DNA of 61,002 nucleotides, from contig NZ_SOHA01000012.1 in NCBI RefSeq assembly GCF_004403065.1, positions 349 to 61,350 of the forward strand, in the 5' to 3' direction. The notes beneath the pieces were generated by a model, which did not search any database, was not told where the DNA came from, and saw only the letters and a list, made by a program, of their open reading frames with translations. This DNA comes from Cryobacterium cryoconiti (GTDB taxonomy: Bacteria > Actinomycetota > Actinomycetes > Actinomycetales > Microbacteriaceae). Shown here piece after piece: positions 8,402-16,821 of the stretch. Within the stretch, counting starts at the first letter, position 1, and the number at the start of each line of letters is the position of its first letter. A program made the translations under genes and the position numbers.

Positions 8402-9385
8402 ATGACAATCCCGCCAGTTCCCTACGCTATCGCCCCGGAGAACGCCGCAACGGTGTCCGCCGAGGAGCAGCAGTTCAACGACCTGATTGCCGCCGATTCT
8501 CGAATCGAACCGCGCGACTGGATGCCGGACGGCTACCGCAAGACCCTCATTCGCCAGATTTCCCAGCATGCGCACTCCGAGATCATCGGCATGCAGCCGG
8601 AGGGCAACTGGATCACCCGGGCGCCCAGCCTCAAGCGCAAGGCGATCCTGCTGGCCAAGGTGCAGGACGAAGCCGGCCACGGCCTCTACCTCTATTCCGC
8701 CGCGCAGACGCTCGGCGTCAGCCGTGACCTGATGACGGACCAGCTCATCGCCGGCAAGGCGCGCTACTCCTCGATCTTCAACTACCCGAGCCCGACCTGG
8801 GCCGACATGGGCTCGATCGGCTGGCTCGTCGACGGCGCCGCGATCTGCAACCAGGTGCCACTCTGCCGGGCGTCCTACGGTCCCTACGGCCGCGCCATGG
8901 TGCGCATCTGCAAGGAGGAGTCGTTCCACCAGCGGCAGGGTTTCGAAATCCTGCTCGAACTGATGAACGGCACGCCCGCCCAGCGCGAGATGGCCCAGGA
9001 CTCGGTCAACCGCTGGTACTGGCCGGCCCTGCAGATGTTCGGCCCGCCCGACGACGACTCGCCCAACTCGGCGCAGTCGATGGCCTGGAACATCAAGCGG
9101 TTCTCCAACGACGACCTGCGCCAGCGGTTCGTCGGAATGCTCGTGCCGCAGGCCGAGGTCCTCGGCGTCACGCTGCCGGACCCGGACCTGCGCTGGAACG
9201 AAGAAAAGGGTGCCTACGACATGGGTGAAATCGACTGGACCGAATTCCACGAGGTGCTCGCGGGCCGTGGCCCGGCGAACGCGAGGCGCCTCCAGCGCCG
9301 CCGCGACGCGCACAACGAGGGTCAGTGGGTGCGTGAGGCTGCTGCCGCGTACGCCGCGAAGCAGGCCGTGAAGGCGGTCGCATAA
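8402..9385 (+). CDS. paaA: Phenylacetyl-CoA 1,2-epoxidase, catalytic subunit
   Basis: 327 residues from the ATG at 8402, preceded by AGGAG. PaaA is the di-iron catalytic subunit of the PaaABCE monooxygenase, which forms ring-1,2-epoxyphenylacetyl-CoA. Iron-ligand motifs of the ferritin-like fold are visible: DEAGH near 89-93 and KEESFH near 171-176 (ExxH pairs). The gene overlaps paaB by one base (TAATG), consistent with tightly coupled translation of complex subunits. Confidence 0.97.
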   Translation: MTIPPVPYAIAPENAATVSAEEQQFNDLIAADSRIEPRDWMPDGYRKTLIRQISQHAHSEIIGMQPEGNWITRAPSLKRKAILLAKVQDEAGHGLYLYSAAQTLGVSRDLMTDQLIAGKARYSSIFNYPSPTWADMGSIGWLVDGAAICNQVPLCRASYGPYGRAMVRICKEESFHQRQGFEILLELMNGTPAQREMAQDSVNRWYWPALQMFGPPDDDSPNSAQSMAWNIKRFSNDDLRQRFVGMLVPQAEVLGVTLPDPDLRWNEEKGAYDMGEIDWTEFHEVLAGRGPANARRLQRRRDAHNEGQWVREAAAAYAAKQAVKAVA

Positions 9386-9690
9386 TGAGCGCTCCCGGTG
9401 CATCCGAGAAGGAGATCTGGCCCCTCTGGGAAGTTTTCGTGCGCTCCAGCCGCGGAATCAGCCACACGCACGTGGGCTCATTGCACGCCCCCGACGCCAC
9501 CCTCGCGGTGCGCAACGCGCGTGACCTGTATACCCGCCGCAACGAGGGCGTCTCGATCTGGGTCGTTCCCGCCGACGCGATCACCACGAGCGACCCGGAT
9601 GCGAAGGGCGCCTTCTTCGAATCGCCCGCCGGCAAGAACTACCGCCACGCCAGCTACTACACGAAGAGCGAAGGGGTGAAGCACCTGTGA
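9385..9690 (+). CDS. paaB: Phenylacetyl-CoA epoxidase subunit PaaB
   Basis: 101 residues. Small non-catalytic subunit that bridges PaaA-PaaC heterodimers. Family features visible: WEVFVRSSRGISHTHVGSLHA at the N-terminus, the YTRRNEGVSIWVVP core, and the YRHASYYTK C-terminal segment. Both ends overlap neighbours, with a TAATG junction to paaA and a TGATG junction to paaC. Confidence 0.96.
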   Translation: MSAPGASEKEIWPLWEVFVRSSRGISHTHVGSLHAPDATLAVRNARDLYTRRNEGVSIWVVPADAITTSDPDAKGAFFESPAGKNYRHASYYTKSEGVKHL

Positions 9691-10535
9691 TGGATCACGG
9701 ACAGGCCCCGGTCGCCACCGAGCCCGACGCTCACGGCCACGTCGACGTCGACACGGTCCAGCTCTCCGCGGAACTGGTCGAAGCGGCATCCGTCGCCTCG
9801 CACGACGTGGCGGAGTATGCGCTCTGGCTCGGCGACGACTCGCTCGTGCTGGCCCAGCACCTGGGCTGGTGGATCTCCCGCGCCCCGGAGCTGGAAGAGG
9901 ACATCGCCCTCGGCAACATCGCCCTCGACCTGATCGGGCACGCCCGCTCCCTGTTGCACTACGCCGGGGCCGAGTCCGGCCGCACCGAGGACGACCTGGC
10001 CTACTGGCGAGACGAACCCCAGTGGCGGTCCGCGCACCTGTTCGAACAGCCCAACGGGGACTTCGCGCACACGATCGCCCGCCAGTTCATCGCCGCGCAC
10101 TACCTGTTCGAGCTCTACAGCGCCCTGATGGAGTCGACGGATGCGACGCTCGCCGCGATCGCGGCCAAGGCCGTGAAAGAGGTCGACTACCACCGCGACC
10201 ACTCCATCCAGTGGGTGCTGCGCCTCGCTCAGGGCACCGACGAATCCCGCCGGCGCATGATCACGGGCCTCTCCGACCTGTGGCCGTTCGTCGACGAGCT
10301 CTTCGTCGACGAACCGCTGATCGACCGGCTCGAGGGAGTCGCCGTGCGACCGTCATCGCTCCGTGCCACGGTCGAAGCCGCCATGATTCCCGTTCTCGCT
10401 GAAGCTGAGCTCGAGGTTCCCCGCGGCTTCATCTCCTCCGGGGGCGGACGCCGCGGCGACCACTCCGAGAATCTCGGGCCGCTGCTCGCCGAGCTGCAGG
10501 TGCTGGCCCGGGCCCACCCGGGCGCGAAATGGTGA
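9690..10535 (+). CDS. paaC: Phenylacetyl-CoA epoxidase structural subunit PaaC
   Basis: 281 residues if started at the ATG overlapping the paaB stop (GTG at 9687 is in frame one codon upstream). PaaC is the ferritin-like partner of PaaA that lacks the catalytic metal site; helices such as LGDDSLVLAQHLGWWISRAPELEEDIALGN and DYHRDHSIQWVLRL (here at ~47-76 and ~168-181) match the family. It forms the stable heterodimer with PaaA. The end overlaps the start of paaD by 7 bp. Confidence 0.95.
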   Translation: MDHGQAPVATEPDAHGHVDVDTVQLSAELVEAASVASHDVAEYALWLGDDSLVLAQHLGWWISRAPELEEDIALGNIALDLIGHARSLLHYAGAESGRTEDDLAYWRDEPQWRSAHLFEQPNGDFAHTIARQFIAAHYLFELYSALMESTDATLAAIAAKAVKEVDYHRDHSIQWVLRLAQGTDESRRRMITGLSDLWPFVDELFVDEPLIDRLEGVAVRPSSLRATVEAAMIPVLAEAELEVPRGFISSGGGRRGDHSENLGPLLAELQVLARAHPGAKW

Positions 10536-11056
10536 CCGTGGCATCCGTTGCCCGCCCGCGCCCGAGCGACGCGGCCTCCCAGCAGGCCTGGGACATCGCC
10601 GCCGAGGTCTGCGACCCGGAGGTCCCCGTGCTCACGATCGAAGACCTGGGTGTGCTCCGGTCGGTCACCGTCACGGACGCCGGAACCCACGTCATCCTCA
10701 CGCCGACGTACAGCGGATGCCCTGCCATGGAGGCCATGCGCGACGACGTCACGGCGGCCCTGACCGGGGCCGGCTACCGAAACGTCACCGTCGAACTCGT
10801 GCTCGCTCCGGCCTGGACCACCGACTGGATGAGCGAGGAGGGCAAGGCGAAGCTGGTCAGCTACGGCATTGCCGCCCCCACCGGCCACTCCGGCGTGCGC
10901 CCCACCGGCGCCGTCCGGCTCCAGCTCGCGGTTAAGTGCCCGCGCTGCTCCTCACTGAACACGCGGGAACTCGCCCGCTTCGGTTCGACGTCGTGCAAGG
11001 CGCTCTACGAGTGCCGGGACTGCCTCGAACCGTTCGACTACTTCAAGGTGTTGTAA
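10529..11056 (+). CDS. paaD: PaaD, MIP18/DUF59-type Fe-S maturation factor
   Basis: 175 residues. The N-terminal two thirds form the DUF59 (MIP18) domain with DPEVPVLTIEDLGVL and TYSGCPAMEAM; the C-terminal third carries two CxxC pairs (CPRC near 132, CRDC near 163) expected to bind zinc. PaaD is needed for an active epoxidase, probably in metal-cofactor assembly of the reductase or PaaA. Start ATG overlaps paaC; paaE follows after 2 bp. Confidence 0.93.
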   Translation: MVTVASVARPRPSDAASQQAWDIAAEVCDPEVPVLTIEDLGVLRSVTVTDAGTHVILTPTYSGCPAMEAMRDDVTAALTGAGYRNVTVELVLAPAWTTDWMSEEGKAKLVSYGIAAPTGHSGVRPTGAVRLQLAVKCPRCSSLNTRELARFGSTSCKALYECRDCLEPFDYFKVL

Positions 11057-11058
11057 CC

Positions 11059-12246
11059 ATGGCCGCACTCAATCTGGGCAGTACCGATTCCGCCGTTCTC
11101 GACCCTGCCGACTCGGTCGCCGATTCCTCCGCTACCGACCCCGCCGGCGCGCCCGCGAAGCGCCGCGCCCGGTTTCACACGCTCACCGTCGGCGAGGTGC
11201 GCCAGCTCACCCAGGACAGCGTCGAGGTGACCTTCCTGGTTCCCGACGAGCTGCACGGGGAATTCGACTACGACCCCGGGCAGCACCTCGCCCTCCGCGC
11301 CACGATCGACGGCCGGGAGCTGCGGCGCAGCTATTCCATCTGCCGCCCCCGCACGGTCGGTTCGGTCAGCGTCGCCATCAAGCGTGACCTCGGCGGCGTC
11401 TTCTCCAGCTGGGCGAACAGCGAGCTGCGCGCCGGCGACCAGCTCGACGTGATGAGCCCGCAGGGCACCTTCACCACCGCTCTGGAGACCCTCGACGACA
11501 CGCACATCGTCGGCATCGCCGCGGGCAGCGGAATCACGCCGCTGATGTCGCTCGCGCACACCGTGCTCGAACGCTCGGACACCTCCCGTTTCACGCTCGT
11601 CTACACGAACCGCACCGCGCTCGACGTGATGTTCCTCGACGAGCTCGCCGACCTGAAGGACCGGTACCCGGCCCGTCTCGCGCTGCACCACGTGCTCTCC
11701 CGCCAGTCCCGCTCCTCCGCGCTGCTCTCCGGCCGCATCGACGAGGAGAAGCTGCGCCTGATGCTGGCCAGCATCATCCGCCCCGCCTCCGTCGACGAAT
11801 GGTTCCTCTGCGGGCCGTTCGAGCTGGTGCAACTGTGCCGCGACACGCTGGAGAGCGTGCAGGTCGACCCGCGTCACATCCGCTTCGAGTTGTTCACGAC
11901 GGGCGAGCCCACGCATGCCGCCGGTGACACCGGGCGGCCCGTGGTCGTCGGGATCGGCGACAAGACCTTCGAGATCGAGTTCACCCTCGACGGCGAGAGC
12001 GCCACGGTGACCACGCCGGTCAACGCGAAGGAGAGCATCCTGAACGCCGCTCTGCGGGTTCGGCCGGACGTGCCGTTCGCCTGCGCCGGGGGAGTGTGCG
12101 GAACCTGCCGCGCCAAGCTCGTCAGCGGCGACGTCACGATGACCGAGAACTACGCCCTGGAACCCGACGAGATCGCCCGCGGCTACGTGCTCACCTGCCA
12201 GTCGCACCCCACGACCGACAAGGTCGTCGTCGACTACGACGTGTAG
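11059..12246 (+). CDS. paaE: Phenylacetyl-CoA epoxidase reductase PaaE
   Basis: 395 residues from the ATG at 11059. An Ala/Asp-rich N-terminal extension (~1-38) is followed by an FNR-type FAD domain (RSYS near 91-94), an NAD(P)-binding domain (GIAAGSGITPLMS near 154) and a C-terminal plant-type [2Fe-2S] ferredoxin with CAGGVCGTC near 342-350 and a fourth Cys near 380. It passes electrons from NADPH to the PaaA di-iron centre. The extension is longer than in the E. coli enzyme and has no visible motif. Confidence 0.95.
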   Translation: MAALNLGSTDSAVLDPADSVADSSATDPAGAPAKRRARFHTLTVGEVRQLTQDSVEVTFLVPDELHGEFDYDPGQHLALRATIDGRELRRSYSICRPRTVGSVSVAIKRDLGGVFSSWANSELRAGDQLDVMSPQGTFTTALETLDDTHIVGIAAGSGITPLMSLAHTVLERSDTSRFTLVYTNRTALDVMFLDELADLKDRYPARLALHHVLSRQSRSSALLSGRIDEEKLRLMLASIIRPASVDEWFLCGPFELVQLCRDTLESVQVDPRHIRFELFTTGEPTHAAGDTGRPVVVGIGDKTFEIEFTLDGESATVTTPVNAKESILNAALRVRPDVPFACAGGVCGTCRAKLVSGDVTMTENYALEPDEIARGYVLTCQSHPTTDKVVVDYDV

Positions 12247-12319
12247 CGCGTGTTGAAGCGCTGATCATGTTGACGCGCTAATAAATAGGTACGGCGCGCA
12301 AGCGCGGAAAGTGGTTCCC

Positions 12320-13093
12320 GTGATCGATCTGACCATCATGGACGACGTGGCCTACGTCGTCCTGAACGCCCCGGACAAACTGAACGCCCTCGACGAGGCG
12401 GCCCTGGCCGAGCTCGACGCCGCCTACGAGACCGCGGAAGCGGCCGGCGTGCGCGCCCTCGTGCTGCGCGGCGAGGGACGGGCGTTCTGCGCCGGCCGCG
12501 ACATCTCGGGTGTCGACCCGCGGGACGACGATGTGATGGGTTTCCTGGGGGGACTCGTCACGCCGTTGCTGCAGCGCATGAGCGCCTTCCCGGCCCCCAC
12601 CTTCGCCGTCGCGCACGGAGCCTGCCTCGGGGTGGGCCTCGGCCTGCTGATCGCCACGGATGTCGTCTATGTCGCCGACACCGCGAAGATCGGGTCCCCG
12701 TTCGCGAATCTCGGTGCCACGCTCGATTCCGGCGGCCATGCCCTGTTCGTCGACCGACTCGGCGCGCACCGCACCCTCGACCTGATCTACTCCGGCCGGC
12801 TCATGTCGGGAGCGGAGGCCGTGGCCTCCGGTCTGTTCAGCCAGGTCTTCCCGGCCGCCGAGGTGACGGATGCCACGGTCCAGGCCGCCGAGCGGGCCGC
12901 ACACGGTGCGACGCAGGCGTTCCTCGCCAGCAAGGAGCTCGTGCGCGCCCTCCGCGACGACCGCCTCGGCCTCTGGCAGAGCGTCGCCGCGGAGAACCGG
13001 GCCCAGGCGGCCCTCTGCGACACTGCGGATTACCGCGAGGGCTTCGCCGCCTTCCAGCAGAAACGCCAGCCCGCCTTCACCGGCCGCGGCTGA
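12320..13093 (+). CDS. paaG: Enoyl-CoA hydratase/isomerase family protein, PaaG-like
   Basis: 257 residues from GTG 12320 (GGAAAG 8 nt upstream); a GTG at 12311 is an alternative. Crotonase fold with oxyanion-hole motif RAFCAGRDISG near 55 and HGACLGVGLGL near 99. The two hydratase glutamates are not visible at their usual places, but an Asp in LGATLDSGGHAL near 136-138 fits the single-Asp isomerases such as PaaG, which shifts the epoxide to the oxepin-CoA. A 73-bp gap after paaE may hold its own promoter. PaaF-type hydratase activity is less likely. Confidence 0.85.
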   Translation: MIDLTIMDDVAYVVLNAPDKLNALDEAALAELDAAYETAEAAGVRALVLRGEGRAFCAGRDISGVDPRDDDVMGFLGGLVTPLLQRMSAFPAPTFAVAHGACLGVGLGLLIATDVVYVADTAKIGSPFANLGATLDSGGHALFVDRLGAHRTLDLIYSGRLMSGAEAVASGLFSQVFPAAEVTDATVQAAERAAHGATQAFLASKELVRALRDDRLGLWQSVAAENRAQAALCDTADYREGFAAFQQKRQPAFTGRG

Positions 13094-13137
13094 CCTGGCC
13101 CGCGCGCGTGCTCCGCGCGCGTGCCGTGCCGAACACC

Positions 13138-13201
13138 CCGTTCCGGTCGAGAGTGCCCGTTCCGCCGGTCACTCTCGACCGGAACGGACACTCTCGACCG
13201 G
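13138..13201. repeat. Intergenic palindromic repeat, copy 1
   Basis: 18-bp perfect inverted repeat (13138-13155 with 13170-13187, arm CCGTTCCGGTCGAGAGTG) around a 14-nt loop that itself contains CCCGTTCCG, followed by a partial third copy ACACTCTCGACCGG. A near-identical element lies at 34129-34188. Both lie just after a rightward gene. Confidence 0.9.
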
Positions 13202-13256
13202 CGCAATACCCGCGTGCCGCTTCGGGCGTACGCAACGGATGCCGCGCGCACGACGA

Positions 13257-13294
13257 AAGGAGAGGCACGCACCCGCAGGTGCGTGCCTCTCCTT
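13257..13294. terminator. Bidirectional terminator between paaG and livF
   Basis: 17-bp perfect stem (arm AAGGAGAGGCACGCACC, 13257-13273; partner 13278-13294) with a CGCA loop, located between two converging genes. Confidence 0.85.
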
Positions 13295-13321
13295 CGCGTA
13301 TGGTGCCGCCGCGTGCCGCGG

Positions 13322-14029
13322 TTACGCGGCCGCGCCGCCCAGGTAGGCGTTATGCACCTCGGGCAGTTCCACGAGTTCGGCCGGCGTTCCCGTGAGCGCA
13401 ACGCGCCCCCGGTGCATGACCACCGCTCGGTGGGCGATCTTGAACGAGGCGCGCACGTTCTGTTCCACCAGCAGCACCGCGAGTTGCTTCTCGACGCAGA
13501 GCCGGGAGAGCACCTCCATGATCTCGGCGACCACCTTCGGGGCCAGGCCGATCGACGGCTCGTCCAGCATGATCGCCGTCGGGTCCGCCATCAGGCCGCG
13601 GCCGATGGCCACCATCTGCTGCTCGCCGCCGGAGAGGGTTCCCGCGGCCTGGCCCATCCGGGTGCGCAGCCGGGGGAACAGATCGAGGATCGACTCCACG
13701 TCGCCGTGGCCGTTCTTCGTCCAGGCGCCCAGCATGAGGTTGTCGCGCACGGAGAGGGTCGGGAAGCACAACCGGTTCTCGGGCACATGGGTCAGGCCGA
13801 AACCGGCCATCTTCTCCGCGGGCTTCGCGGTGATCGTGCGACCCTCCAGGGTCACGCTGCCCGCGGTCGGCCGGATCAGGCCGCTGACGGCCCGGAGCAG
13901 GGTTGTCTTTCCGGCTCCGTTCGATCCGACCACGGCGACGATTTCCCCGCGGGCCACCTCGAAGCTGACCTCGTGCAGCACCGCGAGCTTGCCATAGCCG
14001 GCGTCCAGCCCGGAAACGATCAGTGTCAT
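13322..14029 (-). CDS. livF: Branched-chain-type ABC transporter ATPase LivF
   Basis: 235 residues. Cytosolic ATPase of a HAAT-family importer: Walker A GSNGAGKTT near 35, signature LSGGEQQ near 133, Walker B AIMLDEPSIGL near 153. LivF proteins serve branched-chain amino acids, but also aromatic acids, urea or amides. Stop of the upstream livM-livG gene overlaps its start (ATGA). The operon lies next to paa genes and behind a PaaR-like palindrome, pointing to phenylacetate or a related aromatic acid as substrate (inference). Confidence 0.93.
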   Translation of the reverse strand: MTLIVSGLDAGYGKLAVLHEVSFEVARGEIVAVVGSNGAGKTTLLRAVSGLIRPTAGSVTLEGRTITAKPAEKMAGFGLTHVPENRLCFPTLSVRDNLMLGAWTKNGHGDVESILDLFPRLRTRMGQAAGTLSGGEQQMVAIGRGLMADPTAIMLDEPSIGLAPKVVAEIMEVLSRLCVEKQLAVLLVEQNVRASFKIAHRAVVMHRGRVALTGTPAELVELPEVHNAYLGGAAA

Positions 14030-15942
14030 GCGTGCTCCTCCAACTCGGTCAGTTCGGCTTCGGCCTCGTCGAGGTCCGTGCCCAGGTAGGCCACCACCAC
14101 GGCCGGGTCGTTACGCACCGACTCCGGGTCGCCGTGCGCGATAAGCACGCCGTCGTCGAGCACCGCGACATGGTCGGCGAGAGACATGACCTGCGCCACA
14201 TCGTGCTCGACGAGCACGATCGTGAGCCCGGACGCACGCAGCCGCCGCAGTAGTTCGGCCATCACCTCGCGTTCAGTGCTGGACAGGCCGGCCATCGGCT
14301 CGTCGAGGAGAAGCAGGGCCGGCTCGGCGGCCAGGGCCCGGCAGACCTCCATGATCCGCTGCTTGCCGAAGGAGAGGTCCGAGGCCGAGTCGTCGGCGGC
14401 ATCCGTGAGCCTCATCGATTGCAGGATCTCGTAGGCCGCCGCGCGGTGGGCGCTCTGCTCACCCGATTGCAGCCCCAGCATCCCGCGGAGCACCCCCGCG
14501 CTGCCCTTGCGGTACCGCCCCATGTAGACGTTGCCCACGACATCCGTCGACGAGAACACCTGCAGGTTCTGGAACGTGCGGGTGAGCCCGTGCGCGGCGG
14601 CGACGTGCGGCTTTCTGCCGGAGATGACCTGCCCGAGGAACGTGACGGTGCCCTCAGTCGGGGCCAGGGCCCCGGAGATCATGTTGAAGCAGGTCGTCTT
14701 GCCGGCGCCGTTGGGCCCGATCAATCCCAGGATGCTGCCGGCCGGCACGGTGAGGCTCACGTCGTTGACGGCGACGACGCCGCCGTACCGCTTGGTCAGC
14801 CCCTCGAGGACCAGGATCGGCTCGCCGGCCGCGACCGGCGTGCTCACCGCCGGGAGGAGCGGGATCGTCGTGTCGTCCTCGGCGGCGTGCGCATGTGCGT
14901 CGACGGGCGGGCGTTTCCCGGCGAACGGCAGTTTCTGCCACAGGGTGGTCGCCGCCTGGTGGAGGCCGCCGGGGAGCAGCAGGATCACCAGGATCAACAC
15001 GATGCCGTAGCCGAGCAGCTGCACCTCGCCGGTGGCACCGGGGAAGATGGCCGGGATGACGTCGCGCATGCCCTCGCCGAGGAACTGCACCAGGAAGGCG
15101 CCCGCCACGGCGCCCCAGACCGATCCGAGGCCGCCGATGACGACCATCAGCAGGATCGAGACCGACAGGTGGAATTCGGCGGTGGTCGGGCTCACGATCG
15201 CGACCTGGTAGGCGTAGAACACGCCGCCCAGGCCGGCGAACCCGGCGGAGAGCACGAAGACCTTGAGCCGCAGAGCATAGGTGTTCACACCGAGACTCTC
15301 CGCTGCGAGTTCGGAGTCGTTGACCGCCGAGAGGGCGCGGCCGGCACGGCTGCGGGTGAGGTTGAGGGCTAGGATCAGCCCGATCACCACGAACGGCGTG
15401 ACGAACCAGAGGAAGAATCCGCTGTTGTCGATCGGGACCCCGAAGACCGTGGGCCGCGAGATGCCGTAGATGCCCGTGGTGCGTCCGGTGACGTCCCATT
15501 CGCGCACGCCGATCATCACGATGAAGCCGAGTCCCAGTGTCGCCAGCGCGAGGTAGTGGCCGCGCAGGCGCATGAGCGGAAGGCCCACGAGCAGGGCGAC
15601 CAGCATGGCGGCGAGCACGCCGACGGTGGCCGCGACCGGTCCGGGCAGATCGAGCTTGGTCAGCAGGATCGCGTGGGTGTACGCGCCGATCGCGAAGAAC
15701 GCGGCCTGCCCGAGGCTGACCTGCCCGGCCAGACCCATCAGCAGGTTGAGCCCGATGGCCGGCAGGGCGAAGATCATCGCGAACACGACGATGTTCATGA
15801 CCGAGGAATTGGCTGTGAAGGGAACCACGATCATCAGCGCGACGAGGATGCCGCAGCCGATCAGCGTGCTCTTGTTGTCCGTCCAGAACCGCGCCCGGCG
15901 AGAGCTGATCCCGGCGGGGGCTGGTGTGGTTGCATGTGTCAT
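14026..15942 (-). CDS. livM: Fused permease-ATPase (LivM-LivG) of ABC importer
   Basis: 638 residues from the ATG at 15942. Residues ~30-325 form a LivM-type permease with eight or more hydrophobic segments and the motif LMGLAGQVSLGQAAFFAIGAY; a charged linker (~330-370) joins a complete LivG-type ATPase with Walker A GPNGAGKTT near 406, the LSFGKQR signature and Walker B LLLLDEPMAGLS. No frameshift or internal stop is visible, so this is a genuine fusion. Gap to livH is 4 bp. Confidence 0.92.
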   Translation of the reverse strand: MTHATTPAPAGISSRRARFWTDNKSTLIGCGILVALMIVVPFTANSSVMNIVVFAMIFALPAIGLNLLMGLAGQVSLGQAAFFAIGAYTHAILLTKLDLPGPVAATVGVLAAMLVALLVGLPLMRLRGHYLALATLGLGFIVMIGVREWDVTGRTTGIYGISRPTVFGVPIDNSGFFLWFVTPFVVIGLILALNLTRSRAGRALSAVNDSELAAESLGVNTYALRLKVFVLSAGFAGLGGVFYAYQVAIVSPTTAEFHLSVSILLMVVIGGLGSVWGAVAGAFLVQFLGEGMRDVIPAIFPGATGEVQLLGYGIVLILVILLLPGGLHQAATTLWQKLPFAGKRPPVDAHAHAAEDDTTIPLLPAVSTPVAAGEPILVLEGLTKRYGGVVAVNDVSLTVPAGSILGLIGPNGAGKTTCFNMISGALAPTEGTVTFLGQVISGRKPHVAAAHGLTRTFQNLQVFSSTDVVGNVYMGRYRKGSAGVLRGMLGLQSGEQSAHRAAAYEILQSMRLTDAADDSASDLSFGKQRIMEVCRALAAEPALLLLDEPMAGLSSTEREVMAELLRRLRASGLTIVLVEHDVAQVMSLADHVAVLDDGVLIAHGDPESVRNDPAVVVAYLGTDLDEAEAELTELEEHA

Positions 15943-15946
15943 ATCG

Positions 15947-16819
15947 CTACACCCTGACCGCTGTGGGCTTGAGAACGAGGCCCTGAGGACGGACGACGAG
16001 CACAAGGATGAGGATGAGGAAGGCGGCGCCGTCCCTCAGGCCCGACGAGACGTAGCCGGCCACATACGCCTCGATCATGCCGAGCAGGAGCGCCCCGACG
16101 ATCGCGGCCCGGAAGGAGACGAAGCCGCCCAGGACGGCGGCGACGAAGCCCTTGAGGCCGAGCAGCACGCCCCCCGACCAGAGCGAGAGATAGATCGGGG
16201 AGGCCACCACGCCTGCGACGCCCCCGACGAAACCCGCAATCGCGAAGGCCAGCACGGATGCCGCGACGGGGCTGATGCCCACGATGCGCGCCGCAACGGG
16301 TTGTTCCGCGCAGGCCCTCAACGCTTTGCCCCAGCGGGACTTCTCGTAGAAGAGCACGATCCCGCCGCCGACGACGACGAGCGCGCCGATCATCCAGAAT
16401 TCCTGAGAACGGATGCTCACCCCGCCGATCAGGATGTTGGTCCCCGGGAACAGGGGCACGCCCTTGGCCTCGGGGCCCCACGCCAGCAGCATGATCGCCT
16501 GCAACAGAGTCGAGACGCCCAGGGTCAGGATGATGGAGATGAGCGGAGTCAGCTTCTTCACCCGCGCGATGATCAGCCGGTCCATCGCGATGGCCACGAG
16601 GGTCACCGAGAGGATGGCGACCAGGATGGCCAGTAGGAGAGGCATGCCGGCGGCGGTCAGCCAGACGCTCCCCAGTCCGGCCAGCATCGCGAACTCGCCC
16701 TGGGCGATGTTGATGACGTGGCGGACCGTGTAGACGGCGATCAGGCCGACGGCGAGCAGGGCGTACACAGATCCCTGTGAGAGCCCTGCCACCGTCAGCT
16801 GCAGGAAATCGGTGAGCAC
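15947..16819 (-). CDS. livH: Branched-chain-type ABC transporter permease LivH
   Basis: 290 residues starting at GTG. Strongly hydrophobic, about eight membrane helices; N-terminal GLSQGSVYALLAVGLIAVY and HVINIAQGEFAML are classic LivH motifs. It partners the permease half of the fused protein downstream. The gene follows the binding-protein gene by 2 bp. Confidence 0.93.
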   Translation of the reverse strand: MLTDFLQLTVAGLSQGSVYALLAVGLIAVYTVRHVINIAQGEFAMLAGLGSVWLTAAGMPLLLAILVAILSVTLVAIAMDRLIIARVKKLTPLISIILTLGVSTLLQAIMLLAWGPEAKGVPLFPGTNILIGGVSIRSQEFWMIGALVVVGGGIVLFYEKSRWGKALRACAEQPVAARIVGISPVAASVLAFAIAGFVGGVAGVVASPIYLSLWSGGVLLGLKGFVAAVLGGFVSFRAAIVGALLLGMIEAYVAGYVSSGLRDGAAFLILILVLVVRPQGLVLKPTAVRV

Positions 16820-16821
16820 AA

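Noticed and set aside
13108..13395. Several short frames in the paaG-livF gap
   Set aside because: They run through the palindromic repeat and the terminator hairpin and change frame freely; no coding signal.
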